From the NCBI RefSeq assembly GCF_001426865.1, contig NZ_LMFO01000001.1:558001-622000 (forward strand): 64,000 nt of DNA, in the 5' to 3' direction. The position numbers and the translations under genes were made by a program. Source of the DNA: Paenibacillus sp. Root52 (GTDB taxonomy: Bacteria; Bacillota; Bacilli; Paenibacillales; Paenibacillaceae). The notes beneath the pieces were generated by a model. The model saw only the letters and a list, made by a program, of their open reading frames with translations, did not search any database and was not told the origin of the DNA. Below, piece after piece: positions 20,565 to 29,790 of the stretch (position 1 is its first letter; every line of letters starts with the position of its first letter).

Positions 20565-20585
20565 ATGAATTGTACTTGGGGGTAA
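20565..20585 (+). CDS. candidate leader peptide (6 residues) before ABC-F gene
   Basis: ATG AAT TGT ACT TGG GGG TAA encodes MNCTWG. AAGGG seven bases upstream could serve as ribosome site. Its stop lies two bases before an octamer able to pair with the start region of the ABC-F gene. Short upstream frames of this kind control antibiotic-resistance ABC-F genes, but such a small frame can arise by chance. Confidence 0.3.
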   Translation: MNCTWG

Positions 20586-20587
20586 TC

Positions 20588-20663
20588 AGTGTTACTCTAA
20601 AAGTCTGTGTTCATGAGACATGTATTCATAATCACCATTTTAGTTAGAAAGAAAGGTAACACT
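20588..20663 (+). promoter_or_regulatory. candidate attenuator sequestering the ABC-F translation start
   Basis: AGTGTTAC (20588-20595) is an exact reverse complement of GTAACACT (20656-20663), which fills the space between the GAAAGG ribosome site and the ATG at 20664. Pairing would hide the start of translation. The first arm directly follows the small MNCTWG frame, so a ribosome stalled there would block it and open the start, as in known translational attenuators. Confidence 0.4.
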
Positions 20664-22403
20664 ATGATAACAGTTGATAATTTATCCTTTTCATTTCCGC
20701 AAAAAGATTTATATAACAATATTTCATTTACATTAGAAGAAGGCCAACATTGCGCCTTTATCGGAACGAGTGGTAGTGGGAAAAGTACGCTGATTGATAT
20801 TCTGATGGATCCGGAACGATATTTATACGATGGCAAGTTGGAGATAGACCCAGAGTATAGAATCGGGTATGTAAGTCAGTTCTTGCAAGAAGACCAAGCG
20901 AAAGAAATGACTGTATTTGAATTTATCGCAGAAGAATTTATCAAGATCCAAGATGAAATCACGTCGATTTATGATGAAATGGCAACCGCAACGGATATGG
21001 ACTCGCTGATGGAAAAGGTTCAATTGGCGTTAGACGCCTTCGAGTCGATGGACGGAGATAATTTCGAAAACAACATTAATAAGCAGCTAAACCTGGCTAA
21101 CCTCATGAAGCTAAAAGATCTTAACATTTCCTCATTAAGTGGCGGAGAATTCAAATTGATTCAAGTGATGAAGGAAATGCTCCATCGTCCAGACTTGATG
21201 ATTATGGATGAACCAGATGTATTTTTGGATTTTGAAAATCTAAATGCACTTAAAAAACTTATTAATTCCCACAAGGGTATGCTGCTGGTGGTTACGCACA
21301 ACCGATATCTGTTGAATCATTGTTTCAACAAAATCATCCACCTTGAGGATACGGAGATCCAAGAGTTTGATGGACGATATATCGATTATAACTTCTCACT
21401 GCTTCAGACCAAAGTAGAGTTACAAGAAATCGCAGTCGCGGAAGAAGAAGAAATTAAGAGAAACGAGAATATCGTAATTAACCTCAGAGAGATCGCAACG
21501 AATGACTCAGAAGCATCGAGAGGGCGAGCGTTAAAGGCTAGAGTTAAGTTCACAGAAAGATTGGAAGCACGTAGAATTAAAGCGCCATTTGTTGATATTA
21601 AGCAACCGAATATTCATTTTGATGTGGATCATGAACCAGAAGATATCCCTGTTGTATATGTCAATAATTATAGCGTTGCCTTTGACGAATTGCTTTTGGA
21701 TAATGTTAGCTTTGAGATGAAAGCTACAGATAAAGTAGCCATTATCGGTGCAAACGGTACCGGGAAAACGACTTTGCTCCGCGAAGTCTTTAAAAATAAT
21801 CATCCTGCAATTGAAATCAATGCTGATGTTAAAGTGGCTTATCTATCTCAGGTTCAAGGTGAAATGCTGAAAGATTCGAACACCATACTAGATGAATTCA
21901 TTGATGATGGGTTCAATACGTATGATGAGATTAGATCGTATCTTACAAACTATGGCTTTGAAGGAGAAATTCTTAATCAAAAGATAGAATCTTTATCCGG
22001 TGGAGAAAAAAATATGCTTCAATTGGCTAAAGTTGCTGCCAGTAAAGCAAACGTATTGTTGCTGGATGAACCGACGAGCCATTTAGACATCTATACACAA
22101 ATAGCACTGGAGAAAGCCATTGTGGAATACAAAGGTGCCATTCTCATGATTTCGCATGATTTTTATTCTGTAGTCAATGGTATGGATTATGTTGTCATCA
22201 TTGAGGATCAGAAGATTAGAAAAATGAGTATTGAAGAATTTAGAGAGATGATCTATGCGAGTCATTTTAATAAAGATTATTTAGAAACTGAACAAAAGAA
22301 AAAAGCAGTTGAGATGAAAATAGAATTAGCTTTGAAGGATACTAATTTTGAACTTGCAAAAGTATTGGTGGATGAGCTAGAAGAGGTCATTAAGTTGCTT
22401 TAA
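20664..22403 (+). CDS. ABC-F family ATPase, possible ribosome protection protein
   Basis: This 579-residue soluble protein has two ABC ATPase domains on one chain and no membrane segments. Domain 1: Walker A GTSGSGKST (about 33-41), signature LSGGE (about 159), Walker B LMIMDEPD. A charged linker (about 240-320, rich in E, K and R) is the P-site tRNA interaction region expected in ABC-F. Domain 2: GANGTGKTT (about 363), LSGGEKN (about 445), LLLDEPTSHLD. ABC-F proteins act on the ribosome; some protect against ribosome-targeting antibiotics, others are translation factors. I chose ATG 20664 because GAAAGG precedes it; an in-frame upstream extension lacks a site. The possible attenuator favours an antibiotic-responsive role, but the subgroup cannot be settled by eye. 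Confidence 0.88.
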   Translation: MITVDNLSFSFPQKDLYNNISFTLEEGQHCAFIGTSGSGKSTLIDILMDPERYLYDGKLEIDPEYRIGYVSQFLQEDQAKEMTVFEFIAEEFIKIQDEITSIYDEMATATDMDSLMEKVQLALDAFESMDGDNFENNINKQLNLANLMKLKDLNISSLSGGEFKLIQVMKEMLHRPDLMIMDEPDVFLDFENLNALKKLINSHKGMLLVVTHNRYLLNHCFNKIIHLEDTEIQEFDGRYIDYNFSLLQTKVELQEIAVAEEEEIKRNENIVINLREIATNDSEASRGRALKARVKFTERLEARRIKAPFVDIKQPNIHFDVDHEPEDIPVVYVNNYSVAFDELLLDNVSFEMKATDKVAIIGANGTGKTTLLREVFKNNHPAIEINADVKVAYLSQVQGEMLKDSNTILDEFIDDGFNTYDEIRSYLTNYGFEGEILNQKIESLSGGEKNMLQLAKVAASKANVLLLDEPTSHLDIYTQIALEKAIVEYKGAILMISHDFYSVVNGMDYVVIIEDQKIRKMSIEEFREMIYASHFNKDYLETEQKKKAVEMKIELALKDTNFELAKVLVDELEEVIKLL

Positions 22404-22536
22404 TGGACAAGGTTCTGATTGGAATGAAGTCAGTTACAACGAATAGGACAAATTGAGTTGAGGCATCGGCAGATTGGAACTGGAAACACAACAAGTTCTA
22501 TTTGATATCTATAGTAAAAATTAATTTCAATGTAGC

Positions 22537-22580
22537 TAGAAGGTGTTGGTCTAACGACCAACATCTTCTTTGATTTGTTA
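22537..22580 (+). terminator. intrinsic terminator
   Basis: AGAAGGTGTTGGTC pairs with GACCAACATCTTCT (one G:U pair) around TAAC, followed by a weak TTTGATTTGTT tail. It probably ends the ABC-F transcript. The rest of 22404-22750 holds nothing else I recognise. Confidence 0.7.
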
Positions 22581-22750
22581 GCGATAGGAGTGTAGAGGGA
22601 GAGGGATATAAATCTGAGATGCCGCTTTATATATAGACTGAAGACAATGAGAAAGGATGGGAACCAGTAGTTGGATGCCAAATTAATAGTGTGCAAAGTG
22701 TCAAGGATTGATTACAATAGAAGCATTACAGACTAAGGGATGAATGTACA

Positions 22751-23005
22751 ATGGTTCAAGAAGACAGCGTATTTGAACAGATTATGAAATCGAAGAGATC
22801 CCAATCGATCAAGGCTAGAACAGGTCAAGTTAGTCCAGTTCCGAACAAGAAAACATCTTTGGAGCAATTAAATGATTTGGATATCCGACACAAAAATGTA
22901 GAAGCCGAATCAGTAGAACCGAGTATGCCGCATAGACGGTTACTACAAATCAGGAAAGAGCTGAGTCAGATTAGAAAATTAAAGAAAGAAGATCATACGT
23001 TATAA
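22751..23005 (+). CDS. hypothetical protein, 84 residues
   Basis: I do not recognise a family. The protein is hydrophilic and mostly helical by composition, with a basic N-terminus (EQIMKSKRSQSIKARTGQ), a proline-containing middle and a C-terminal helix RRLLQIRKELSQIRKLKKED that could form a coiled coil. There is no signal peptide or membrane segment. The ribosome site is weak (GGGATGAATGTACA before the ATG). A terminator follows at 23079, which supports a real single-gene unit. Confidence 0.55.
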   Translation: MVQEDSVFEQIMKSKRSQSIKARTGQVSPVPNKKTSLEQLNDLDIRHKNVEAESVEPSMPHRRLLQIRKELSQIRKLKKEDHTL

Positions 23006-23078
23006 GCTCGTTTAGCAAACTACATACGATGGTAAATTGATCTACACTGCGGTTGTAATCGGATATCGGATCACAAGT

Positions 23079-23113
23079 AAGTCGTGAGGTCATTAAGACT
23101 CACGACTTTTTAT
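23079..23113. terminator. intrinsic terminator between convergent genes
   Basis: AAGTCGTGAG pairs perfectly with CTCACGACTT, followed by TTTTA on the plus strand. It closes the 84-residue hypothetical gene and sits just before the 3' end of the opposing lipoprotein gene. Confidence 0.85.
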
Positions 23114-23125
23114 ATGCAAGGAGTG

Positions 23126-23656
23126 TTAATTCGTAATAGAGAGAATACGCCATGCTGAATCTTCTTTTTGCATGAGGTATAACTTAGTAGTTTCATCTGC
23201 TTGTAGGGGAGACTCATTGAAATACACATTTTTTTGTTTGACAAACACTTCGATGTTTCCATCTTGAAGCACGTTAAACCACGGCTCATCCATCGAAATA
23301 ATTGCACCGTACACTTGACTGAATTTTCCCTCGTGAACCGCATGTTCTTGGACATAGGCTGAACGTACCGCCTCAGCATCAAACTCCAGTACACCTTTCA
23401 TATTTCGATTCAATGTCTGCACAATTTGCAGCTCATCTCCCTCATAGGGAGGCTCATCTATGTAGTGAAAATTGAAGATATTTGCTGCATCAAGAGCAGC
23501 TGCAATTTCTTCTTTACTGGTGTAGCCGACTAGATTGGATTCTTCTTGTTGAACAGGCTCACTAGTAGAAGTAGATATAACTTGAGAGTCAGAAGAAACG
23601 GAATAACGAGTCAACATACAACCCATTAGTAGAAATACAATCCATAATTTTGTCAT
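23126..23656 (-). CDS. putative lipoprotein of unknown function
   Basis: A 176-residue protein starting MTKLWIVFLLMGCML. LMGC is an acceptable lipobox, so Cys13 would be lipidated; the signal segment is short at twelve residues. A Ser/Thr/Gln/Glu-rich stretch follows and then a folded domain (about 45-176) with EEIAAALDAANIFNFHY and alternating strands near the end (NIEVFVKQKNVYFNE, TTKLYLMQKEDSAWRILSI), which resembles an NTF2-like or similar small extracellular domain. I chose ATG 23656 because AAGGAGG lies seven bases upstream. No named family is evident. Confidence 0.75.
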   Translation of the reverse strand: MTKLWIVFLLMGCMLTRYSVSSDSQVISTSTSEPVQQEESNLVGYTSKEEIAAALDAANIFNFHYIDEPPYEGDELQIVQTLNRNMKGVLEFDAEAVRSAYVQEHAVHEGKFSQVYGAIISMDEPWFNVLQDGNIEVFVKQKNVYFNESPLQADETTKLYLMQKEDSAWRILSITN

Positions 23657-23815
23657 GACCAATCCTCCTTATATATACTCTGCTTAGTTATAAACGTCTA
23701 CAGTAATGAAATAGTTACCCTGTACTTGTTCAGTTTATTGTTGAGATGAAAGGGGAATCTGGCCAGCTCGTGGAATTATATTCAAAACGAATAAAGTGGG
23801 AAGAGGTCGATGTCC

Positions 23816-25204
23816 ATGGCAATTGAAGAACGAATCGAAGCAATTATTAAGCGTTTACAACCGGAAACTCATCTTCGAAATAAATACGGTCAGGAAGCAA
23901 CGCTAGCAGATCGAATGACATACTACAACACACCTGGGGTATCCATTGCGGTTATCAATGACTTCAAACTGGATTGGGCTCGGGGATTCGGGGTACGCGA
24001 GGCAGGGAAACCGGAGCCTGTCACCGAAACAACGCTCTTCCAAGCTGCGTCGGTCAGCAAACCGATTTTTGCTATAGCTGTAATGCGATTAGTTCAGGAA
24101 GGGAAATTAGATCTGGATCGGGACGTGAACGAGTATCTGACATCTTGGAAAATACCTTCTGTTTCCGGCTGGCAGCCAAAAGTCACGTTGCGGCAATTAT
24201 TGAGCCATAGTGCGGGAGTTACGATTCAGGGATTTCCCGGTTATGAAAGAACCGGTGAACTTCCCAAGCTAGTGCAGATTCTGAATGGACAGCATCCAGC
24301 CAATACTTCATCTGTGGAGGTTAATGTTATTCCAGGATTGCAATTTCGATATTCTGGAGGGGGTACGACCATTGCACAACAGCTTGTTGAGGATAGGCTG
24401 AACCAACCCTTTGCTGAAATTATGAGCGAATTGGTATTCGCACCGTTAGGACTTACGAACAGTACATATGAACAGCCATTGCCTTCTCAAAGGCATGAAA
24501 CTATCGCAACGGGACACCCTTGGAAAGGCAGACCTCTGCCTGGCAAGTGGTAGGTATATCCAGAAATGGCGGCAGCAGGTCTCTGGACGGTACCTTCAGA
24601 TCTTGCTCGTATAGGCATTGAATTGCAACTAACATTACAGCATCATTCGAGTAGGATTCTCTCTGCGGAAACTTTAAACGAAATGTTAACTGCCCAAATT
24701 GAGAATCATATGGGTATCGGCTTTTTCCTAGAAGGTGAAGGGGAAGCAAGTCGTTTCGGTCATAATGGGTGGAATGAAGGTTTCGTATCCCGATTTGTTT
24801 TATCCAAACATCACGGTTATGGTGCCGTCATTATGATTAATTCAAATGAAGGTAATGCATTGCTTGGAGAAATCGAGCACGCTATTGCGCGCGAATATGG
24901 ATGGCTCGGATATTCTCCTGACCAAATAAATGTGGATGTAACGCCGAATATACTTAAGGAGTACGTAGGCGATTATAAAGCAACATCAGGACTACATGCT
25001 TCTATCAACCTAGACGGTAATAACGTGGCATTACGAATACAAGAACAGTCCCCAATCGGACTGTCTCCCGAATCGGAAACGAAATTTTCAACAGAGGGGC
25101 TGAATACAAGCGTTGATTTTGAACGGAATGATGATGGTCAAGTTGTGGTACTTCATATTCATCAAGATGGAAGAGCATTCCGTTTGGATAAAACATTTGA
25201 CTAA
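23816..25204 (+). pseudogene. serine hydrolase (beta-lactamase/class C type) interrupted by an amber codon
   Basis: The locus encodes a cytoplasmic-looking penicillin-binding-protein-like serine hydrolase of about 462 residues: SVSK (the S-x-x-K nucleophile motif, in FQAASVSKPIFA), the Tyr motif in FRYSGGGTTIAQQL, the FGHNGWNEGFVSRF segment, and a C-terminal lipocalin-like domain (YVGDYKATSG to the end). A TAG at 24551-24553 interrupts it in frame within GKW-stop-VYPEMAAAGLW. Family members have an ordinary residue at this place. Both sides are well conserved and in the same frame, so one base change explains it. AAGAGG nine bases upstream supports ATG 23816; an ATG at 23810 is too close. Unless the stop is an error, two truncated polypeptides result. 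Confidence 0.85.
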
Positions 25205-25263
25205 GTTGCGGAATAGAATTGCAGTATATAATTAATTTAGCATATTCATAGTTGGGTCTGAAG

Positions 25264-25293
25264 AAAAGGCTATCCTTGGGGATAGCCTTTTGT
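25264..25293 (+). terminator. intrinsic terminator
   Basis: AAAAGGCTATCC pairs perfectly with GGATAGCCTTTT around a TTGG loop. It ends the serine hydrolase transcript. From here to 25555 I see no gene. Confidence 0.88.
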
Positions 25294-25555
25294 GTAGCCC
25301 TTGACGTTTGTATACGCATAATGATTGAAGATGTCCAAAACCTAAAACCCAGAACAATTACTTCTTCGTCATCAAACGTATTGGCACCTGATATGTTCCA
25401 ATTATCGCGATGAGATGAGCATGGCGCAATGTGTTAGTAGGTTGTCATGTTATGCTAGTTACATATATGAACCCTAGAAGTATCATTGTATTTGTAAGTC
25501 AGCGAAGGATGCATGTCATCCGAGTTTGTCAGTCAGCAGAAGGAGGTGCACATCA

Positions 25556-26611
25556 ATGACAAGCGATTCATTTGAACGTATTAAGATGCCATCGGGATTC
25601 TGGGAAGGACTACGTCAGATCGGTATTAACTCACATGATGTAGCACGCAAGGCCGGTTTACCACTTACGATTATTTCCGATTCATCGGTGAATATCACTC
25701 AATATTACGCAATCTGGCAGGCATATTCAGATCTCGCAGGTGATATTGCTCACGGCATGATCCAACTTGCAACTATATATGAGGTAACGAAATATCCACC
25801 CCCTATATTAGCCACATTTCACGCACGGGATTATCGCGATGCACTACAACGGATGGCTCGATATAAACAGCTGTGTCCTCCAGAAAGTTTAGAGATGGTT
25901 GAAGATAGCGAAGAATGCACCATAGATCTGCAATGGTTGGTTACCGATCAAGCGTGTCCACCGCTTCTGGTGGGCATTACGCTAGCATTCCTTCTCGAAT
26001 TGGGACGACGAGGAACAGGCCGGCATCTGACGGCTAGAGCTGTAGAGTTTTCACAGCCGATGGGAGACAATCAGGCTCTTGAAGATTACTTTGGATGCCA
26101 GGTTCGAACGGATGCCAATCGCAATGGTTTGACATTACATCGGAAAGATCTGGATCTTCCTTTTCGTACTTACAATGAAGAGTTGCTTGAGATTCTGACT
26201 CCTGCACTGGATCGCACGTTACATAAACATCAAGAGAATCGTTCCTTCTCGGAGATGGTCAAATGGATTATGAAGCGTAGCTTCAGCGCTGGGCGTCCTG
26301 ATGTGCACATGGTCGCGAAAGAACTTGGCATGAGCAATCGGACTTTGCAGCGTCGACTAACCGATGAAAGCACGACATTTAACCATTTGCTCACACAAGC
26401 AAGGCATGAACAAGCACGGATGTATTTGTCAGATTTATCACTTGATATCAAGGAAGTGGCTTTTCTGATCGGATATGAAGATCAAAATTCATTTTACCGT
26501 GCATTCCGCACTTGGGAAGGCGATACGCCTGCCAATTGGCGCATTGAGCATGCGGAGGGGGATGCAAACTCAGGAGATCATCCTTCATTTTCAGGCGGAC
26601 ACACTCATTAA
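25556..26611 (+). CDS. AraC family regulator with OruR/ArgR-like N-terminal domain
   Basis: A 351-residue regulator. The N-terminal 190 residues match the Arabinose_bd (OruR/VirF-like) sensing domain (GLRQIGINSHDVARKAGLPL, FLLELGRRGTGR, RAVEFSQP, YFGCQVRTDANRNGLTLHRKDLD). The C-terminal 90 residues are an AraC double helix-turn-helix (MVAKELGMSNRTLQRRLTDE; IKEVAFLIGYEDQNSFYRAF). I chose ATG 25556 because AAGGAGG stands nine bases before it; upstream alternatives overlap that site. The SDR gene begins 51 bp downstream on the same strand without a terminator, so the two are likely cotranscribed and functionally linked. Confidence 0.88.
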   Translation: MTSDSFERIKMPSGFWEGLRQIGINSHDVARKAGLPLTIISDSSVNITQYYAIWQAYSDLAGDIAHGMIQLATIYEVTKYPPPILATFHARDYRDALQRMARYKQLCPPESLEMVEDSEECTIDLQWLVTDQACPPLLVGITLAFLLELGRRGTGRHLTARAVEFSQPMGDNQALEDYFGCQVRTDANRNGLTLHRKDLDLPFRTYNEELLEILTPALDRTLHKHQENRSFSEMVKWIMKRSFSAGRPDVHMVAKELGMSNRTLQRRLTDESTTFNHLLTQARHEQARMYLSDLSLDIKEVAFLIGYEDQNSFYRAFRTWEGDTPANWRIEHAEGDANSGDHPSFSGGHTH

Positions 26612-26662
26612 TAATCAATCATCGAGAACCAACAACTAGAACAGACAAGGGAGAATACGATC

Positions 26663-27454
26663 ATGGACATGGGATTGAATCATAAAACAGCATTGGTAAC
26701 AGGTTCGACGAGAGGAATCGGTAAAGCCATTGCCATCGAACTGGCTAAAGAAGGTGTAAATGTACTGATCAATGGACGGAATTATGATGAGGTAGAAAAC
26801 GTTGTAAATGAAATCAAGTCTGCCTATCCAACTACGTCTCCTCAAAATGCGGCAGCCGACATTGTCAAAAGTGCTGAACGTGAAGCGTTATTTGAGAAGT
26901 TTCCACAGGTTGATATTCTGGTAAATAACGCCGGGATTTATGAGATCATGTCTTACTATGATGTAGATGATGCCGTATGGGAAAAATACATTCAGACCAA
27001 CGTACTGTCCGCAGATGCGCTGACCCGATTTTATCTGCCTACCATGTTGAACAATAGTTTTGGCCGGATCGTCTTTATTGCAAGTGAAGAAGCGGTAATG
27101 CCTGGACATATGCCTCAATATGCCGTAACGAAATCCATGCTGCTCTCTTTATCCAAGAGTCTATCCAAATTAACAGTAGGCACGGAAGTCACGATTAATA
27201 CGATTATGCCTGGACCGACACTTTCAGAGAATGTACAACAGATTATTGAGAGCGTCATACAGGATGAGAACATGACCTTTGAAGAAAAAGAGAAGACCTT
27301 CATGGCTACGAATCTTCCGCAATCGGAGTTACAACGTTTCATTAGACCAAGCGAGATCGGCAGACTTACGACATTTGTTTGCAGCCCGTTCGCAACACCA
27401 TTTAAAGGTTCACCGATCCGTATGGATGGTGGAATGGTTCCGACGATTTACTAA
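26663..27454 (+). CDS. SDR family oxidoreductase
   Basis: A 263-residue classical short-chain dehydrogenase: TGSTRGIG near residue 13, NGRN after strand 2 (favouring NADP), NNAGIYE near residue 92, Ser in VFIASEEAVM, YAVTK with catalytic Tyr and Lys, and a C-terminal SPIRMDGGMVP. The insertion VIQDENMTFEEKEKTFMATN before RFIRPSEIGRL is longer than usual for the family. GGGAGAA precedes the ATG. It follows the AraC regulator gene by 51 bp. The substrate is unknown. Confidence 0.9.
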   Translation: MDMGLNHKTALVTGSTRGIGKAIAIELAKEGVNVLINGRNYDEVENVVNEIKSAYPTTSPQNAAADIVKSAEREALFEKFPQVDILVNNAGIYEIMSYYDVDDAVWEKYIQTNVLSADALTRFYLPTMLNNSFGRIVFIASEEAVMPGHMPQYAVTKSMLLSLSKSLSKLTVGTEVTINTIMPGPTLSENVQQIIESVIQDENMTFEEKEKTFMATNLPQSELQRFIRPSEIGRLTTFVCSPFATPFKGSPIRMDGGMVPTIY

Positions 27455-27491
27455 TCATACTTAAGTACATGATAAATTTCATAACTTTAAC

Positions 27492-27522
27492 AGACAGCCG
27501 ATAAGATTTATCGGTTGTTTTT
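27492..27522 (+). terminator. intrinsic terminator
   Basis: GACAGCCGATAA pairs with TTATCGGTTGTT-type sequence (with G:U pairs) and is followed by TTTTT. It ends the AraC-SDR unit. The remainder up to 27761 shows no gene. Confidence 0.78.
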
Positions 27523-27761
27523 GGTGCTGAACCAGGATTAAAGCATGTTCTCGTTGAAGTTTTGTAATGTTAGCTAAATTTAGCCAAGTTGCAATCAAGT
27601 TACCAACCTAACTGGAGAGTTGCTAGTTAAAAATGATAAACTGGACTTGATATAAACGATGGTATGGAAGAGCAAAACTATTTTAACAAAACAAGAGTTT
27701 GACTTCAGTTTATCTGTTTATTTAAGCGGAATTTCTATTATTTATTTGGGAGGGCAATACC

Positions 27762-28358
27762 ATGGATTTAGTAAACCAATTTTTAAGTGGCTTAAGAGCA
27801 AGGTTATCGGCAGAAGAGCTTGAAGATCTAAACACAGCACATGGTGCTGCACAAGAGGATATTGATACACTGAGGGCACAGTATCCTGATTGTCCAGAAT
27901 CGTTAATACGTTTGCTAGAAAATATAGATGGTACATATTGGAGGAAGTACGGAGACAAAGAAATTACGGTCTGCATTCTAGGCTCTGATGTTGAAGAAGG
28001 TCGATATCCATATTATTTACTTTCCACTGAGGAAATGCTCAAAAGTTCGAAACAAGAGGAAGATGTGTCCTACCTATTGGAATACGAAGAGGAAGAGGAA
28101 GAGGAGGCCGTTGACCCTAAAATAAATTCAGAGGGGCTACTTCCAGGCCAATACCTTCATTTCTCAGATTGTATGAACAATGGAGGAACATCAAGACTTT
28201 ATATTGATTTTAACCCTTCTGATCTAGGGGTTAAGGGTCAAATCATCCGCTTTTTGCATGACCCAGATGAATATGCCGTGATTGCGAACAGTTTTGATGC
28301 GTATTTACAAATGCTTATTGACGGTGAATATGTGTATCTTAGTGAAGACGAGGATTAG
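27762..28358 (+). CDS. SMI1/KNR4 (SUKH) family protein
   Basis: This 198-residue protein has the features of SMI1/KNR4 proteins: a helical start with RLSAEELEDLN, the YPDCPESLIRLLENIDGTYWRKYG segment, an acidic low-complexity loop (YEEEEEEEAVDP), and the conserved end VKGQIIRFLHDPDEYAVIANSFDAYLQMLIDGEYVY. Many SUKH proteins are immunity proteins against polymorphic toxins, though orphan members have other roles. No toxin gene is next to it. GGGAGGG precedes the ATG. A second SUKH-like gene follows 82 bp downstream. Confidence 0.85.
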   Translation: MDLVNQFLSGLRARLSAEELEDLNTAHGAAQEDIDTLRAQYPDCPESLIRLLENIDGTYWRKYGDKEITVCILGSDVEEGRYPYYLLSTEEMLKSSKQEEDVSYLLEYEEEEEEEAVDPKINSEGLLPGQYLHFSDCMNNGGTSRLYIDFNPSDLGVKGQIIRFLHDPDEYAVIANSFDAYLQMLIDGEYVYLSEDED

Positions 28359-28440
28359 AATTGACCAACAATGACAACCGTATAAGTGTGAACCAATTCC
28401 AAGAGTTAAAGTGAATCTATTAGGGGGAAGAAGGTGCACT

Positions 28441-28938
28441 GTGAGAAGTACATTCCATGAATTTATACTTTGGGCTGAAACCAATGGTTGGGCAATTCGC
28501 TCCGAGTCGAGTCATGATTTAAATTTAGATGCTAATGTGAGTACAAGATACAACCATATTCCTAATGAATATTTAGATTTTTTACGTGTTGTTAAACAAT
28601 GTGTCTCACCTAGTGAGCAGACATGGTTTCTGTGTGAAAATGAATATAATCATAGCACAGATACAGCGTTTCAATGGAACGAATTCGAATTACTCAGCTT
28701 GGAGGCAGCAGCCGGAGATGACCAATGGACATCAGAGATTAAGACATGGTGGGATCATTATCTGCCAATCGTCATCTCCGTGCATGGGGGATATTCGTTC
28801 TATGCAATTGATTTATCCAACGAAATAGGTACAATCGTGCGTGGAGAAGAACCTGAATTTGAAGAAGTCACAAAAGTTGCAGAGCATCTTGATGAATTTT
28901 TACAAGGTATTATGTCGAATTCAATTATTCTCGAGTGA
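28441..28938 (+). CDS. SUKH-like protein
   Basis: A 165-residue protein with the SUKH-type pattern: FILWAETNGWAIR, YNHIPNEYLDFLRVVKQC, WNEFELLSLEAA, WWDHYLPIVISVHGGYSFYAIDLSN and a final helix with FLQGIM. I chose GTG 28441 because GGGGAAGAAGG lies upstream at good spacing; an upstream GTG lacks one. It follows another SUKH gene, as immunity genes often occur in tandem. Function is inferred from family only. Confidence 0.75.
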   Translation: MRSTFHEFILWAETNGWAIRSESSHDLNLDANVSTRYNHIPNEYLDFLRVVKQCVSPSEQTWFLCENEYNHSTDTAFQWNEFELLSLEAAAGDDQWTSEIKTWWDHYLPIVISVHGGYSFYAIDLSNEIGTIVRGEEPEFEEVTKVAEHLDEFLQGIMSNSIILE

Positions 28939-28994
28939 GCTGATATGATAATGTAGTAATCCCAGATATTGAGGGTTAAGAATATAACCCTATC

Positions 28995-29019
28995 GAAGTC
29001 GCTATTTGGCGGCTTTTTT
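28995..29019 (+). terminator. intrinsic terminator
   Basis: GAAGTCGC and GGCGGCTT form a short stem with G:U pairs around TATTT, followed by TTTTT. It resembles the other AAGTCGCTA/TAGCGGCTT hairpins of this window. Confidence 0.65.
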
Positions 29020-29105
29020 GTTTTGGTTTAGCCAGTTGAAGTTGTTCAGGTGAAGCACTCCAACTATAGAATTCACAACGGTAAGAGCAATTATTTTATG
29101 TTTAT

Positions 29106-29474
29106 TTAACCTCGCAATTCCAAGTCTTCTCCTACCCCTCTGGATTTAAAGAATTTAATAAGCGATTCTGTTAACTGCTGCTGTGCCTTGCTGATGAACC
29201 GGTCAGCATAATAGGTTAACTCCAGATGACGAATGGGAGCAGGGTCAGCTATGGGGATCGATACGATATGTGACCATTCCGGATGTTGTTTCAGTAACTC
29301 TTTTGGTTGAATGGTCGCACCGATGCCAGCCTTCACCAATTGTAATAAAGAGGAAGCGGATCCCACCTCCATGACGGCATTTAACTCAATGCCCTGCTCC
29401 CGACAAACGTTATCCACCAAATCTCTGCCCAGATACCCCTTCGGGTACATTACCAGAGCATGCTGGTCATTGTG
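29106..29474 (-). pseudogene. 3' remnant of a LysR family regulator gene
   Basis: About 120 codons remain of a LysR substrate-binding domain: HALVMYPKGYLGRDLVDN, ELNAVMEVGSASSLLQLVKAGIGATIQPKELL, then the final strand and helix with LELTYYADRF and ESLIKFF. The N-terminal helix-turn-helix and the first half of the sensing domain are absent. Reading upstream, a TAA at about 29478 interrupts the frame. It is therefore a 5'-deleted remnant. From 29480 to 29890 no protein similarity remains. Confidence 0.75.
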
Positions 29475-29790
29475 ATGTTAATGATTGGTGTTCAGTTTTC
29501 CATGAATTTAGGAAAAAAGGTCGAAGAGGGGTTTTATCAATAATAATAGATAGCTTACAATGTCATAGAGCTTCTGAAGTCCATCGCCGTAACCATTCAC
29601 AGGATAGAGTTGCGGCGATTATGTTCATGTTACGGTAGCTTCTGTTTGTATCATTTTTAATCTAAAGAGCATCTGGTAATCATGAATTTTTAAAAAAATG
29701 TTGACATGAAACCAGTTACATATCTTAATCTTGCTTTGTAGCGAGAGATCACATTCATAGTTGTAGCCAACACATGATAAACCTTTTTTT

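Noticed and set aside
24551..24553. Pyrrolysine or another recoding at the TAG
   Set aside because: The position is not catalytic, no stimulatory structure is visible, and Paenibacillus is not known for such recoding in this family.
28070..28120. GAG/GAA repeat tract
   Set aside because: It encodes the acidic loop of the SUKH protein, which is common in that family.
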